IMG/VR virus record: IMGVR_UViG_3300031753_000007
Coordinates: 1-60,168 of that record
Reading direction: 5' to 3' (one strand)
DNA: 60,168 bases
Source of the DNA: a virus
The notes beneath the pieces were generated by a model. It was given only the letters and a program-made list of their open reading frames with translations, was not told the DNA's origin and ran no database searches. Shown one piece after another: positions 41,738-49,391 of the stretch. A program made the translations under genes and the position numbers. Positions within the stretch are counted from its first letter, which is position 1; every line of letters begins with the position of its first letter.

Positions 41738-42258
41738 CGCCTGCCTCCCACGTAGAAAATCGTCTCTTGGCCGTACTGCGTGGCGCTCGGGAAGGTCTCC
41801 TCCTCATGCGCCAGAAACGCGCCATAGTGGGCGACGAACATGTCAGTCAGGTCGTAATGGCGGAAGGAGATATCAGGCACAGCTGGCGTCACGTTCTCAT
41901 TCCATGCGATCACATGCGTCTCTGGAGAGAAGGGTGTGAAGATGACCAGCGCCACCTTGTCCGCGGAGGCGAGTGCATTCTGGAGGATCAGCCGCCACCT
42001 CAGGTCGTGCTCCAGCACGTGGCGTAGGAGGATGCCTTCAACCGCGGACACATACTCGGTGAGATCCGCCACCGCATCCACCTGATCCCATGGCGTGCCG
42101 TCGATGAGGCGATAGCCTTGAGGGAAGAAGCGGCGTGCGTAACCGGGGCCACCGCCCCAGTCTTCCACTGGCCCGCCAGCGAGGAAGCGTGCAGCTTTCT
42201 CGTAGCTCGTGTCGTCGCCGTAGCGTTCGCCCTGGTGGTGCCATTGTGGGGCGGTCAC
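41734..42258 (-). CDS. SAM-dependent methyltransferase
   Basis: 174 residues. Motif I VEDWGGGPGYARRFF at about 31-45 binds AdoMet; a following acidic strand end (RLIDGTPWDQVDAVADLTEY) and LLRHVLEHDLRWRLIL match motifs II-IV of class I methyltransferases, where 'HVLEH' is the usual post-motif helix. Located between glycosyltransferases, it probably methylates a sugar, although protein or DNA cannot be excluded. ATGA overlaps at both ends. Confidence 0.8.
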   Translation of the reverse strand: MTAPQWHHQGERYGDDTSYEKAARFLAGGPVEDWGGGPGYARRFFPQGYRLIDGTPWDQVDAVADLTEYVSAVEGILLRHVLEHDLRWRLILQNALASADKVALVIFTPFSPETHVIAWNENVTPAVPDISFRHYDLTDMFVAHYGAFLAHEEETFPSATQYGQETIFYVGGRR

Positions 42259-42971
42259 GCCTTCACCCGCAGGGGCAGCTCTGAGCGGAACGTGTTGTAG
42301 GTCACGACATGCGCCTGCTTATGCAAAACGTCATCCGTGCCCCGCGCCTCCAGCCACTTACTTCCCACCTCGCCTTTGCCCCCGCCCGTATGCGTCGCAC
42401 TCACCCCCACCACCTGCGTACGCATGCCCATCCGATGAGCCATGAGGCACACCCACAGATCAGTGCAGTGCGAGCTGTTGGGATATGCGCCGAGTGGCCA
42501 GCCGCCACACCGAACCAGAAGGTCGCGGCGGACGAACACAGCACAACTATCCACCACCGCCACGCGCTTTGAACCGATGAGGCGCTGGCCGTGGGCTTCG
42601 GCATCGGTGAGATTCGACCAGACGTCACAACGCGCAAGTTGCGTGTAGCTGTAAGGAATCTTGAATATGTCGTCATGTCCTAGTCCTGTAGCGCCTACGA
42701 AGCCTACCACGCCCACGTTTGGCCACTTGAACTCGTCGAGCACGCGTGCTTCCCACCCTTGGTCGTGGATGCTAAGGTCTGAGTGGCAGTAGCCGATGAC
42801 GTCCGCATGCACTTCCTCATAGCCCCACTGCAGCTTGTAGAGGAAGCCTGCCGCCTCACCTTCTACGAGACTGTAGACGTGTACCGGGAGATCGGTGAGC
42901 AACGCTTCCTGCGCGAGTGGCAAGGCCATGGTGGATGGCACCACCAGCTCCATCGTGAGCCCTGGCGTCAT
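42255..42971 (-). CDS. GT-A-like glycosyltransferase
   Basis: 238 residues. ADVIGYCHSDLSIHDQGWEA gives the metal/nucleotide motif (H-S-D), and AVVDSCAVFVRRDLLVRCGG with a following SSHCTDLWVCLMAHRMG block is the acceptor-binding helix layout of family 2-like enzymes. First of a run of overlapping glycosylation genes. No membrane segments, so it acts in the cytoplasm. Confidence 0.75.
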   Translation of the reverse strand: MTPGLTMELVVPSTMALPLAQEALLTDLPVHVYSLVEGEAAGFLYKLQWGYEEVHADVIGYCHSDLSIHDQGWEARVLDEFKWPNVGVVGFVGATGLGHDDIFKIPYSYTQLARCDVWSNLTDAEAHGQRLIGSKRVAVVDSCAVFVRRDLLVRCGGWPLGAYPNSSHCTDLWVCLMAHRMGMRTQVVGVSATHTGGGKGEVGSKWLEARGTDDVLHKQAHVVTYNTFRSELPLRVKA

Positions 42972-43129
42972 GCCATCTCCCCATCGAACTCACGCTTGCA
43001 CTTAGTGCACCGGAGGGTAACGATGAACACGCCATCGCCATCTGCGTTCGAGTGGGCAAAGATGAAGCGCACCACTTGGAGGTGCAGGCGTCCATGCAAG
43101 CACTTAGGCCACTTACTCTGCTTGGTCAT
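42968..43129 (-). CDS. Small zinc-ribbon protein
   Basis: 53 residues from ATG 43129, preceded by GGAGGGG. Cys at residue 9 (KWPKCLHGRL) and CTKCKREF near the end make a zinc site. Overlaps both neighbours by a few bases. Function unknown. Confidence 0.6.
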   Translation of the reverse strand: MTKQSKWPKCLHGRLHLQVVRFIFAHSNADGDGVFIVTLRCTKCKREFDGEMA

Positions 43130-43313
43130 GCTTCCCCTCCAGTTCGGCAATGCGGGAGCGCAGCACCGCAACTTCAGCCTGCAAGGATTCCACTTGTTTT
43201 CGCAGTTCGGTGACGGCTGACCCGAAGCTATAAAGCTGTCCTTCTACTGAGCCAACGCGTAACTCATAGCGTTTGCCAGCCTCGGAATCGCTACCGATGT
43301 AAGTTGTGCTCAT
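43113..43313 (-). CDS. Small coiled-coil protein
   Basis: 66 residues from ATG 43313. The second half is a leucine-heptad coiled coil (ELRKQVESLQAEVAVLRSRI), so it probably forms a dimer or trimer. It overlaps the preceding gene by 23 bases. No family assigned. Confidence 0.6.
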   Translation of the reverse strand: MSTTYIGSDSEAGKRYELRVGSVEGQLYSFGSAVTELRKQVESLQAEVAVLRSRIAELEGKHDQAE

Positions 43314-43782
43314 TGCGCAACCTCTCATTCTCTTCCTTCAGCGCGGCTATCTCGTGGCGGAGCGGCTCACTCCAAACGATCTCGTACCACTTGGCGATGC
43401 ACAAAGCGTACTGTTCTGCGAACTCGATTGAGGCCTTCCAGTTCGGGTGCCAGATAATCGGCTTCGTTCCCTGTAGGCGATTGATGATGAAATATTGCTC
43501 AGCAGGCATTGGCTTGGCTGCGGACACGGGCTGCTCGGGAGTGGCGGCACTAATCACATCCTTCTCACAAACTGGTGTACATCCCGCCTTCGCACACCAC
43601 GCATCTTTCTCGTGGACTTCGTTAAAGTTTGGATATGCCGAATTTTCGGGCAACTTCATCCACTGCTTCTTGGCAGACTCCGGCGCTAGCGGCTGCGGAG
43701 TGGAGTGCCCCGTACACCAGAAACAAGTTCCTTCAGCGGACAATTCAGCACCGCAGGTCGGACACCGCGTCTCCTGGTTCAC
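43291..43782 (-). CDS. Zinc-ribbon and coiled-coil protein
   Basis: 163 residues from GTG 43782 in a GTGA overlap, preferred over an ATG further upstream inside the previous gene. Residues 7-23 (CPTCGAELSAEGTCFWC) form a zinc ribbon; the C-terminus (LRHEIAALKEENERLRNEHN) is a coiled coil. It may bridge nucleic acid or protein partners. Unassigned. Confidence 0.6.
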   Translation of the reverse strand: MNQETRCPTCGAELSAEGTCFWCTGHSTPQPLAPESAKKQWMKLPENSAYPNFNEVHEKDAWCAKAGCTPVCEKDVISAATPEQPVSAAKPMPAEQYFIINRLQGTKPIIWHPNWKASIEFAEQYALCIAKWYEIVWSEPLRHEIAALKEENERLRNEHNLHR

Positions 43783-43934
43783 TGGGCACGCTCCCACCAA
43801 TTTCTGATATCTCTTGGTATCCACAGAACGCGAATGAACCAGTACCAAAGCCCGTGCTTAAAGTTAGAGTCTGCATAAGCGTCTGCTGGAGTCCACTCAG
43901 GTCCGCCCTTGTAAAGTCTGGGAATGAAGTTCAC
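43779..43934 (-). CDS. Small Trp-rich protein
   Basis: 51 residues from GTG 43934, GTGA overlap, GGAGGG upstream. Aromatic-rich C-terminus (GLWYWFIRVLWIPRDIRNWW) could associate with a membrane or protein surface. Unassigned. Confidence 0.55.
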   Translation of the reverse strand: MNFIPRLYKGGPEWTPADAYADSNFKHGLWYWFIRVLWIPRDIRNWWERAQ

Positions 43935-44110
43935 TCGCCCTCCGCAATTTCCTTCTTGGCTAGTTCTTTTGCCGCTTCCCATGTGTAGACGTAGTGCCGC
44001 CAGAAGTCATCGACCTGATTCAGGTGCGGATATTTCTTCAAGCAGGCGCGACAGTACTTCTCGTACATGGGGACCATTTGCTCACAGTTGATACAAACTG
44101 AATAGCTCAC
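43931..44110 (-). CDS. Small zinc-ribbon protein
   Basis: 59 residues from GTG 44110, with GTGA overlaps at both ends. CINC and CRAC knuckles (residues 6-9 and 20-23) form a compact zinc ribbon, followed by a charged helix (EAAKELAKKEIAEGE). Unassigned; a member of this genome's many zinc-ribbon small proteins. Confidence 0.6.
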   Translation of the reverse strand: MSYSVCINCEQMVPMYEKYCRACLKKYPHLNQVDDFWRHYVYTWEAAKELAKKEIAEGE

Positions 44111-44406
44111 TCTCCCTCCTTTGCTTGCAGCGCCAGCAGACGCTCAACTCGCTCTTTGAACTTTAGCTGTTCCTGATAGATGCCGTAATCTTCTGCACAG
44201 GGTAGATAGTTGATGGCAAATTGCAGCGCCTCCACCAGTTCCCGATCTCCAGCACGCTTCCCGGCTGCGTAGGCGGCTTGCCAGACGATCCATTGCTCTT
44301 CAATCCGATCATCGACGTAGCGTCCGCCATAAGGATGCTTTGGCCTAACTTGCCATTCCAAGGGAACAATCTGCCACTTCTCGAACTCCGCCCGCTCCTC
44401 ACTCAT
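44107..44406 (-). CDS. Conserved phage accessory protein
   Basis: 99 residues. The 'EFEKW...Y...WQAAYAAGKR' pattern (EEQWIVWQAAYAAGKRAGDR) is common in small accessory proteins of many phages, followed by a helical end (YQEQLKFKERVERLLALQAK). Activity unknown. Confidence 0.65.
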   Translation of the reverse strand: MSEERAEFEKWQIVPLEWQVRPKHPYGGRYVDDRIEEQWIVWQAAYAAGKRAGDRELVEALQFAINYLPCAEDYGIYQEQLKFKERVERLLALQAKEGE

Positions 44407-44524
44407 CCCTTTTTCCCTTCAACAGTTCGATAATCTTGTCGAGCCTAGAGCAGACTAGCCATCCTAGGAAGATCAGCAGCGTGCCCAGACATCCCAACTC
44501 CCAGCGGACTTCTGCGTCGATCAC
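44399..44524 (-). CDS. Single-pass membrane microprotein
   Basis: 41 residues from GTG 44524 in a GTGA overlap. WELGCLGTLLIFLGWLVCSR is one transmembrane segment, followed by a basic tail (KIIELLKGKRDE). Unassigned. Confidence 0.55.
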   Translation of the reverse strand: MIDAEVRWELGCLGTLLIFLGWLVCSRLDKIIELLKGKRDE

Positions 44525-44652
44525 TTCTCCTCCATGGCATCGAGCTGCGAGCGATACGTGATGCGCTCGCCACAATAGCACCCTGCGCAGTAGACGCGTG
44601 CCGCCCAGATCGCACGGCAGAAGCGGCGGTCGCGACGCTCGGTGAGGCTCAT
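44521..44652 (-). CDS. Small Cys-containing protein
   Basis: 43 residues from ATG 44652, which overlaps the glycosyltransferase stop (ATGA). YCAGCYCGERITYRSQLDAM contains three Cys for a metal site; the N-terminus is Arg-rich. Unassigned. Confidence 0.55.
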   Translation of the reverse strand: MSLTERRDRRFCRAIWAARVYCAGCYCGERITYRSQLDAMEEK

Positions 44653-46349
44653 ACGGATGCCTCCTGGGCGAGGCCATCACGGAACCACTTGCGGAAGCGT
44701 GGACCGAGCGCCTGCCAGTCAAGGTGTACCACGTGTGCGCGCCAGTCCTCCTTCTCCTCAAGCATCACCGCCGCACGCAGCACCCAGTCGTCTACGTTGT
44801 ACACAGGGCGGAGGGCGTTATGGGGACCTTCAAGGCGCCATGCCTTGGGCTGGATGAGTAAGGCGCCTAATCCACAGGTGCTCATGAGACTGGCGCCGGA
44901 GGCGTAGTTGCCGTGGAGCACAGGGACGCCGCACGCGAGGCTCTCAAAGGTCGCATAACCGAAGCCCTCGCCTAAGCCGATCGCAAGCGTCAGGTCGCAG
45001 TCGCGGTAGCACGCGGCCATCTGCTTGTCGCCCGCTGGTGGCAGCGTGACCTCGACCACGTCTTCTAAGTGGTAGTCCGCGAGCAAGGCTGGGATGCTCC
45101 ACGCTCTAATGAGCACGTCGACGTGCCACCATGCAGAGAAGGTCGTGCCTTCGGTGGCGAGTATGTCGCGCAGTTTGGCACATACGGCTGCGGCAAGGCC
45201 CCAGTCTTTGCGTGCTTGGTTCGTGCCCACGACGCCGATGCGAACGTGACGCGCTACCTCCGCCTTCCGGGGCATACGATACGTACGGTACGGACAGTCC
45301 TTGTGATGGGCCCACGGTGGAGCGAAGCAATCGTGCTTGGGATCTACGCCGCAGGTACAGTCTGGCACAGCGACGCCGGCACCCACGGGCAGCGCACCCT
45401 CGCGGCGCATACGCTCGACATCGGCCACCGCGGCAGCCGTCGACTCCTTGTGGCTCATGAGCGCCACCGCTACCTCCAAAGGATCTCGTGCAGGGCTCTC
45501 CGCTTCGCATGGAGGGTCAGCGGGTGCGACCCGACTTACGACTGGTGCTTCCAGCCCTGCGTCTAGCGCCAGAGGATCACGATCAGCACGATCAGGAGGG
45601 TCGCCAGTGCCATCGCCGCCACCCACACGAGCTCCTCGTCGGTCATCGTGCGCCCCCTTGGCCAGAGGAACGTGTGCCGTGTCTGCTAATGTCCCCGGTA
45701 CGGCACCTACGGGAACCGTGTCGACCACTGGGGTGACAGTGGTGGCAAGGGGCACCTCCTTTCCCTCGGCCAGAGGCTTGAACACGTGCAATTGCATCCC
45801 GTGGGGCATCCAAGTCAGGTCACGCTTGGCAGCCTCCACGTGGCCGATCGTGGCACGCACCACCTCCACTGCCCACGGCGAGGTGACAAGGATGCGATCG
45901 TAGCCGAGCAGCACCTCTCGGCTGACTGCTGTGAGAGCCCCGCCTGGGCCCTCGTGGTCCTGTGGAAAGTAGCCCCACAGGCCGATGTGGTGACGCAGCC
46001 ACATGAGGTCAGCGCGCTGGCGCTCATCCGCCACGTGCTCGGGGCGTGCCAGCCACAGCATGCGCGTGAGGTCGAAGATCGTGAGCACGATCCCCGGCGT
46101 CTCGCCTGCGAAGTCGCGCCAGCACGCGACGAGGCTCAACTCCCCGTACTCATAGTCGCCACTTGGATAACGTCCTAGGTGGTACTGCTGCCACGGGAAG
46201 CACACGCTGCCTGTGCCGAGCAAGCCCAGCGTGGCTACCCTCCACTCCGGCTGGCTGCACATGAGCGAGGCGAGGTCCCGCGTGATGCGTCCGAGGCCAC
46301 TGGACGTGTCAGGCGCATCCGAGAGCAGCATGAGCGGCACCTGTTGCAT
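44649..46349 (-). CDS. GT4-family glycosyltransferase with interdomain insert
   Basis: 566 residues from ATG 46349; upstream in-frame extension overlaps the previous gene. Residues 1-200 are the first GT-B domain (LMLLSDAPDTSSGLGRITRD, FPQDHEGPGG, WMPHGMQLHVFKP). The second domain runs from about 360 (VRIGVVGTNQARKDWGLAAA) with the nucleotide-sugar motif EGFGYATFESLACGVPVL. Between them about 160 residues are foreign to the family: low-complexity Gly/Asp/Arg/Pro sequence, then a Cys/His cluster (CTCGVDPKHDC, HHKDC). Part of that stretch carries another gene in a different frame, and a GGAGG with GTG at 45467 could start the C-terminal half separately. Transfers sugar in the cassette. Confidence 0.75.
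   Translation of the reverse strand: MQQVPLMLLSDAPDTSSGLGRITRDLASLMCSQPEWRVATLGLLGTGSVCFPWQQYHLGRYPSGDYEYGELSLVACWRDFAGETPGIVLTIFDLTRMLWLARPEHVADERQRADLMWLRHHIGLWGYFPQDHEGPGGALTAVSREVLLGYDRILVTSPWAVEVVRATIGHVEAAKRDLTWMPHGMQLHVFKPLAEGKEVPLATTVTPVVDTVPVGAVPGTLADTAHVPLAKGAHDDRRGARVGGGDGTGDPPDRADRDPLALDAGLEAPVVSRVAPADPPCEAESPARDPLEVAVALMSHKESTAAAVADVERMRREGALPVGAGVAVPDCTCGVDPKHDCFAPPWAHHKDCPYRTYRMPRKAEVARHVRIGVVGTNQARKDWGLAAAVCAKLRDILATEGTTFSAWWHVDVLIRAWSIPALLADYHLEDVVEVTLPPAGDKQMAACYRDCDLTLAIGLGEGFGYATFESLACGVPVLHGNYASGASLMSTCGLGALLIQPKAWRLEGPHNALRPVYNVDDWVLRAAVMLEEKEDWRAHVVHLDWQALGPRFRKWFRDGLAQEASV
45563..45646 (-). CDS. Membrane microprotein nested in glycosyltransferase gene
   Basis: 27 residues from ATG 45646, out of frame with the surrounding glycosyltransferase. 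Residues 7-26 (WVAAMALATLLIVLIVILW) form one transmembrane helix after an acidic TDEEL start. All but one third codon position is G or C, as in other genes here, whereas the glycosyltransferase frame over the same bases is poor in G/C at third positions. A run of G lies upstream as a weak ribosome site. The design resembles the microprotein at 47966. Confidence 0.5.
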   Translation of the reverse strand: MTDEELVWVAAMALATLLIVLIVILWR

Positions 46350-46353
46350 GCGC

Positions 46354-46650
46354 CTATGCCTTGGCCGCGAGCTTATGCGCCGCTTTGGCCTGCTGCGCCC
46401 GCCACACCTTCCACCTAGTCTGCTGGGCCTCGCGGATCGCCTGGCGGCCGGCCTTTGACATCTTGGGACGCATGGACACGACCTTGCCGCGGCCCTGGCG
46501 TGCCTTGGTCGCGTGCACCGCGTGCTCGGTGCCGTTGAGTGCTGCGAGCGCCCGGTCGCATGCCTCCGCGCGAGCACGTGCCTTGGCACCCTCGTGCTTG
46601 AGCTGAGCGATGATCGCGCCGTAGATTGCATGGCTCTGCTTGGCGTTCAT
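46354..46650 (-). CDS. Basic Ala/Lys/Arg-rich DNA-binding-like protein
   Basis: 98 residues from ATG 46650, ATGA overlap with the gene upstream. Helical N-terminal half (GAIIAQLKHEGAKARARAEA) and a strongly basic tail (TRWKVWRAQQAKAAHKLAAK) similar in style to histone-like tails. Probably binds DNA. Confidence 0.55.
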   Translation of the reverse strand: MNAKQSHAIYGAIIAQLKHEGAKARARAEACDRALAALNGTEHAVHATKARQGRGKVVSMRPKMSKAGRQAIREAQQTRWKVWRAQQAKAAHKLAAKA

Positions 46651-47225
46651 TGTGGGATCCTCCGGTCGACGCGGGCGCGGGCCTCGACAGCCTTGCCGCA
46701 CGTAGGGCACGTCATGCTCTCGGCGGGCTTGCCGTTGCCGTTCGCTGGGAAGTTGCGCGCGCCGTTCACGGTGAACGCGGGCTTGCCTTCCTGTTCGGTC
46801 TCGGCATGCTTACAGTAGCCGTCCCACTTGACCACCGCCTTGAACGCTTTGCCTTCGGCGGCCTCGATGGCAGCAGCCTTGTCCTGATTCGTCCGCGCGC
46901 TCCGCTCGGGCGCCCCCACGGGATAGACCGCGCGCAGGTGGTCGGTCATCATGCTCACGTTCACGCCCTGGCGCTGGAAGGGCTTGGCGCTCACGCGGTC
47001 GAAGTTGAGGGTGCGGCCCTCGAACTCCCCCGACGCGACGGTCTGGGTCATGTTGGCGCTGAGATAGCCCTTGTCGGTGGCGGCGAACTCGGGCTTGCCC
47101 TGGATGAAGGTGTAGGTGCCCTCGGGGATTGGCGGTGGGAACCCGGTGGCGTCCGCGTAGGTCGCATCGTCTGCGATCTGGATATCCTCTTCGACTAGCT
47201 TCAGGTTGGAAAGGTCCGGTGACAT
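46647..47225 (-). CDS. SSB-like protein (putative)
   Basis: 192 residues. The beta-rich part (IPEGTYTFIQGKPEFAATDK; TVASGEFEGRTLNFDRVSAK) follows the pattern of phage single-strand-binding proteins of the DUF669-like kind, in which 'G-x-Y' is followed by 'v-x-G-E-f-x-G-R'. A C-terminal zinc knuckle (CPTCGK) is also present. It lies near a RecA/Sak4-like ATPase, which supports a replication or recombination role. A palindromic repeat lies 52 bases ahead of its start. Confidence 0.45.
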   Translation of the reverse strand: MSPDLSNLKLVEEDIQIADDATYADATGFPPPIPEGTYTFIQGKPEFAATDKGYLSANMTQTVASGEFEGRTLNFDRVSAKPFQRQGVNVSMMTDHLRAVYPVGAPERSARTNQDKAAAIEAAEGKAFKAVVKWDGYCKHAETEQEGKPAFTVNGARNFPANGNGKPAESMTCPTCGKAVEARARVDRRIPQ

Positions 47226-47276
47226 TGCGTGTATCTCCTTGTGCCCTGGTTGGGCGGTTGCATGTATCTACTTATG

Positions 47277-47295
47277 CTTACGTATAAGTACGTAC
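47277..47295. promoter_or_regulatory. Operator-like repeat, copy 1
   Basis: The 19-base sequence CTTACGTATAAGTACGTAC contains two TACGTA palindromes flanking TAAG. An identical copy lies at 47914-47932. Each copy is placed before a minus-strand gene: about 52 bases ahead of the start at 47225 here. Likely a binding site for a dimeric regulator. Confidence 0.5.
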
Positions 47296-47310
47296 CACTT
47301 GTCCGCGTGC

Positions 47311-47895
47311 TCAGCAGCTGCACGAGAAGTAAGTCGGGCGCGTCGTGAACTTCTGCCCGGTTACGTTCTCTACATGATCCCAGAACTCAGGCGGGATCTC
47401 TCCGCGTGCGTCACGTCCCGAGAAGTGCAAATACTCCCCGTCCATATAACTCGACCCGTAGTCGAGCCCGCCCACCTGAGTTTTGGCGCCAGTAATCACA
47501 TTCATGACCGTGTCGTAGTCAGGGCAATCGGCGCCGCTGATGAATTCGCGCAACCACTTCTCCGAAGCCGACTTCGATTGGCTTGCTAAACCCGGCTCGT
47601 CCGCGAAGGCCGGATGCGTCCATACATGTCGCAGCGAATTGATCTGCCTCGGGTACACCACTAGCCAGAAGCGCTCCCCTGGCATCACAGGTGCCTTCAG
47701 GAAGGGGTCGACGATGCCGACCGGGTCCTTTGTCGTGCCATCTACGCCTACGTCCTGTCCGGGGTAGAGCTTCTCCTGCGCCACCGTGGGCTCGACCGCT
47801 AAGTGGATTGCATCGCGCTTCTCCCCTTCGCCAATGATCGTGCCCAGCGTCGCCAGCGCATCCGTGTGTACGCTTCTCTTCTCGGCATCCGCCAT
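47311..47895 (-). CDS. Conserved phage protein, unknown function
   Basis: 194 residues from ATG 47895 with GGAGAAG upstream. Central beta/alpha pattern (GERFWLVVYPRQINSLRHVW), helical part (ASEKWLREFISGADCPDYDT) and a characteristic TTRPTYFSCSC ending, which I recognise from small proteins in other phage replication regions. Activity unknown. Confidence 0.6.
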   Translation of the reverse strand: MADAEKRSVHTDALATLGTIIGEGEKRDAIHLAVEPTVAQEKLYPGQDVGVDGTTKDPVGIVDPFLKAPVMPGERFWLVVYPRQINSLRHVWTHPAFADEPGLASQSKSASEKWLREFISGADCPDYDTVMNVITGAKTQVGGLDYGSSYMDGEYLHFSGRDARGEIPPEFWDHVENVTGQKFTTRPTYFSCSC

Positions 47896-47913
47896 CTTAC
47901 TTCTCCTACGCCA

Positions 47914-47932
47914 CTTACGTATAAGTACGTAC
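47914..47932. promoter_or_regulatory. Operator-like repeat, copy 2
   Basis: Identical to 47277-47295. It stands about 19 bases ahead of the gene starting at 47895, close enough to overlap a promoter or ribosome region, and an AT-rich tract (ACAATACTAGATATAG) follows on the plus strand. The pair brackets one gene, suggesting coordinated control of genes at 47225 and 47895. Confidence 0.5.
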
Positions 47933-47965
47933 AATACTAGATATAGCGAGAGGCGGCGACGTCCG

Positions 47966-48055
47966 CTAGCCCGTCAGCCACCACATCAGCGCTGCGAAGG
48001 CGAGCGCCACCACAGCGGCGACGACGATCAGGCGCTCCTCGTGGCTACCGATCAC
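47966..48055 (-). CDS. Single-pass membrane microprotein
   Basis: 29 residues from GTG 48055 in a GTGA overlap with the ATPase stop. RLIVVAAVVALAFAALMWWL is one transmembrane helix after GSHEE. Its acidic-pair, Leu, Val-Ala-Ala order resembles the nested microprotein at 45563, so the two may be paralogues. Unassigned. Confidence 0.55.
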   Translation of the reverse strand: MIGSHEERLIVVAAVVALAFAALMWWLTG

Positions 48056-49125
48056 TTCACCACTCCCGTCAACGCAAGCTCCGCCGCTTTCTGCTGCCTC
48101 GCCTCGATCTCCTGCACGATGTCCCAGAGCAAGGTCTCCGCACCAAACTTCCCTTTCTTGTCCTTGTCGAAGACGTAGTAGTCGGGGATGCCGTTGAGTG
48201 CGCTCGTGGGGATACGCGAGTTGCACAGGTGCAGCACGTCCTTCGTGACCGCATTAAAGGTCTCGTAGAAGCTAGTGAGGTAGACGCGGAACTCGCCGGT
48301 GCGACCGTCCGCGCTGGGCCACTTGCTAACGCCTAGGCATGGCCCAAACCAACGTGGTGCGTCGTCAGTCGCAGCGTGCCCCGCGAGCTTCGGCCCGAAC
48401 ACTGGCGTCCTGCGCACGTCATCCTCGCCACGATCCTTGTGCGCCGTCCACAGCACGTAGTCGACGCCGGGGATGTTGCGGCTATAATTCACCGCTTGCT
48501 CGATGCGGCGTTGCGCGATGCCATAGGAGGAGCGTGAGGCGCCGGCCACGTCGACCGTACCGTCCTTGAAGCGTACCGCCACGTCCTCACCGATCTTGGT
48601 GCCCGAGGCGCTCAGGTCGCTCATCCGCCCCATCAGGCGCGAGCTGAAGCCGGTGAGGCCCTCGTACATGAGCACACCAATCTTCTTTGAGTCGATGCCA
48701 TTCGCTGGGTTGAACACCTGCCTAGCGCGTATAGGCAGCACCGCCTTACACTTCGCACACGGCACACTCGTCTGCGTCGCCTTCCCTTGGTCGAATGCAC
48801 GCGTCTGGCAAGCGGCGCATTCGGCTATGTAGCGTACGAGCGTAGGTGCCTGTAGAGGCGAGGTAGGGTCCTCAGGGTTTTCTGGCCAGTACCCTCGGGA
48901 GGCATCCAGAATGGTCTCGAAGGGATAAGGTGTGTCACCAATATCCCAGCTATCGAGCGTGCCCGCGATCTTGTGATAGGCGATGGACGCGAAGCCACCG
49001 TCCGCGTTGTAGAGGCGTCCACGCTTGCCTGTGGCACGGTGCAGTCCTGTCAGGAAGGTGCCGAGGAGCGACGTCTTCACGTGGCCGGACGGAGCCCATA
49101 CGCAAATCAGCTGCTTAACCATCAA
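48052..49125 (-). CDS. RecA/Sak4-like ATPase with zinc knuckle
   Basis: 357 residues. Residues 11-20 (APSGHVKTSL) are a modified Walker A, 'G-x-x-K-T' retained. An inserted C-x2-C pair set (CAACQTRAF ... CAKCKAVL, around residues 103-130) binds zinc. Later the VDYVLWTAHKDRGED strand could be Walker B/sensor. The overall pattern matches Sak4-type phage recombination ATPases. It would load or anneal strands during replication or recombination. Next to SSB-like and nuclease genes, which fits such a module. Confidence 0.55.
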   Translation of the reverse strand: MMVKQLICVWAPSGHVKTSLLGTFLTGLHRATGKRGRLYNADGGFASIAYHKIAGTLDSWDIGDTPYPFETILDASRGYWPENPEDPTSPLQAPTLVRYIAECAACQTRAFDQGKATQTSVPCAKCKAVLPIRARQVFNPANGIDSKKIGVLMYEGLTGFSSRLMGRMSDLSASGTKIGEDVAVRFKDGTVDVAGASRSSYGIAQRRIEQAVNYSRNIPGVDYVLWTAHKDRGEDDVRRTPVFGPKLAGHAATDDAPRWFGPCLGVSKWPSADGRTGEFRVYLTSFYETFNAVTKDVLHLCNSRIPTSALNGIPDYYVFDKDKKGKFGAETLLWDIVQEIEARQQKAAELALTGVVK

Positions 49126-49379
49126 AAGTCCCCGCCTGCCCCACCACCGCCTGTCGTGCCACCGTCGAAGCCATCGAAGGTATCGGTTGAGGGTGTGTCA
49201 GGCGTTGGGTCAGGCGCTGAGAATGCATCCGCCACCACCTCGGCCGCCGCCACGACGCCCAGCATGCCAATGCCCGCGTCATCATCCTCAGGTGGAGGCG
49301 TATACACATGTGTCGCGTGCCTGCGATCGTAGACCACGTGAATGCCTTGCCTGCGCCTCTCGATGCCATCCCAGCTCAT
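49122..49379 (-). CDS. Hypothetical protein with Gly/Thr-rich tail
   Basis: 85 residues, ATGA overlap with the ATPase. N-terminal basic patch (DGIERRRQGIHVVYDRRHAT), acidic middle and an Asp/Gly/Thr-rich end finishing in Phe (TTGGGGAGGDF). An acidic C-terminal tip ending in Phe recalls SSB tails, a resemblance only. Unassigned. Confidence 0.6.
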   Translation of the reverse strand: MSWDGIERRRQGIHVVYDRRHATHVYTPPPEDDDAGIGMLGVVAAAEVVADAFSAPDPTPDTPSTDTFDGFDGGTTGGGGAGGDF

Positions 49380-49391
49380 GTGTCGCCTCCT

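Noticed and set aside
46350-46631. Upstream extension of the GT4 glycosyltransferase
   Set aside because: The added 94 residues are Arg/Ala-rich shadow of the basic-protein gene; GT-B sequence starts at 46349.
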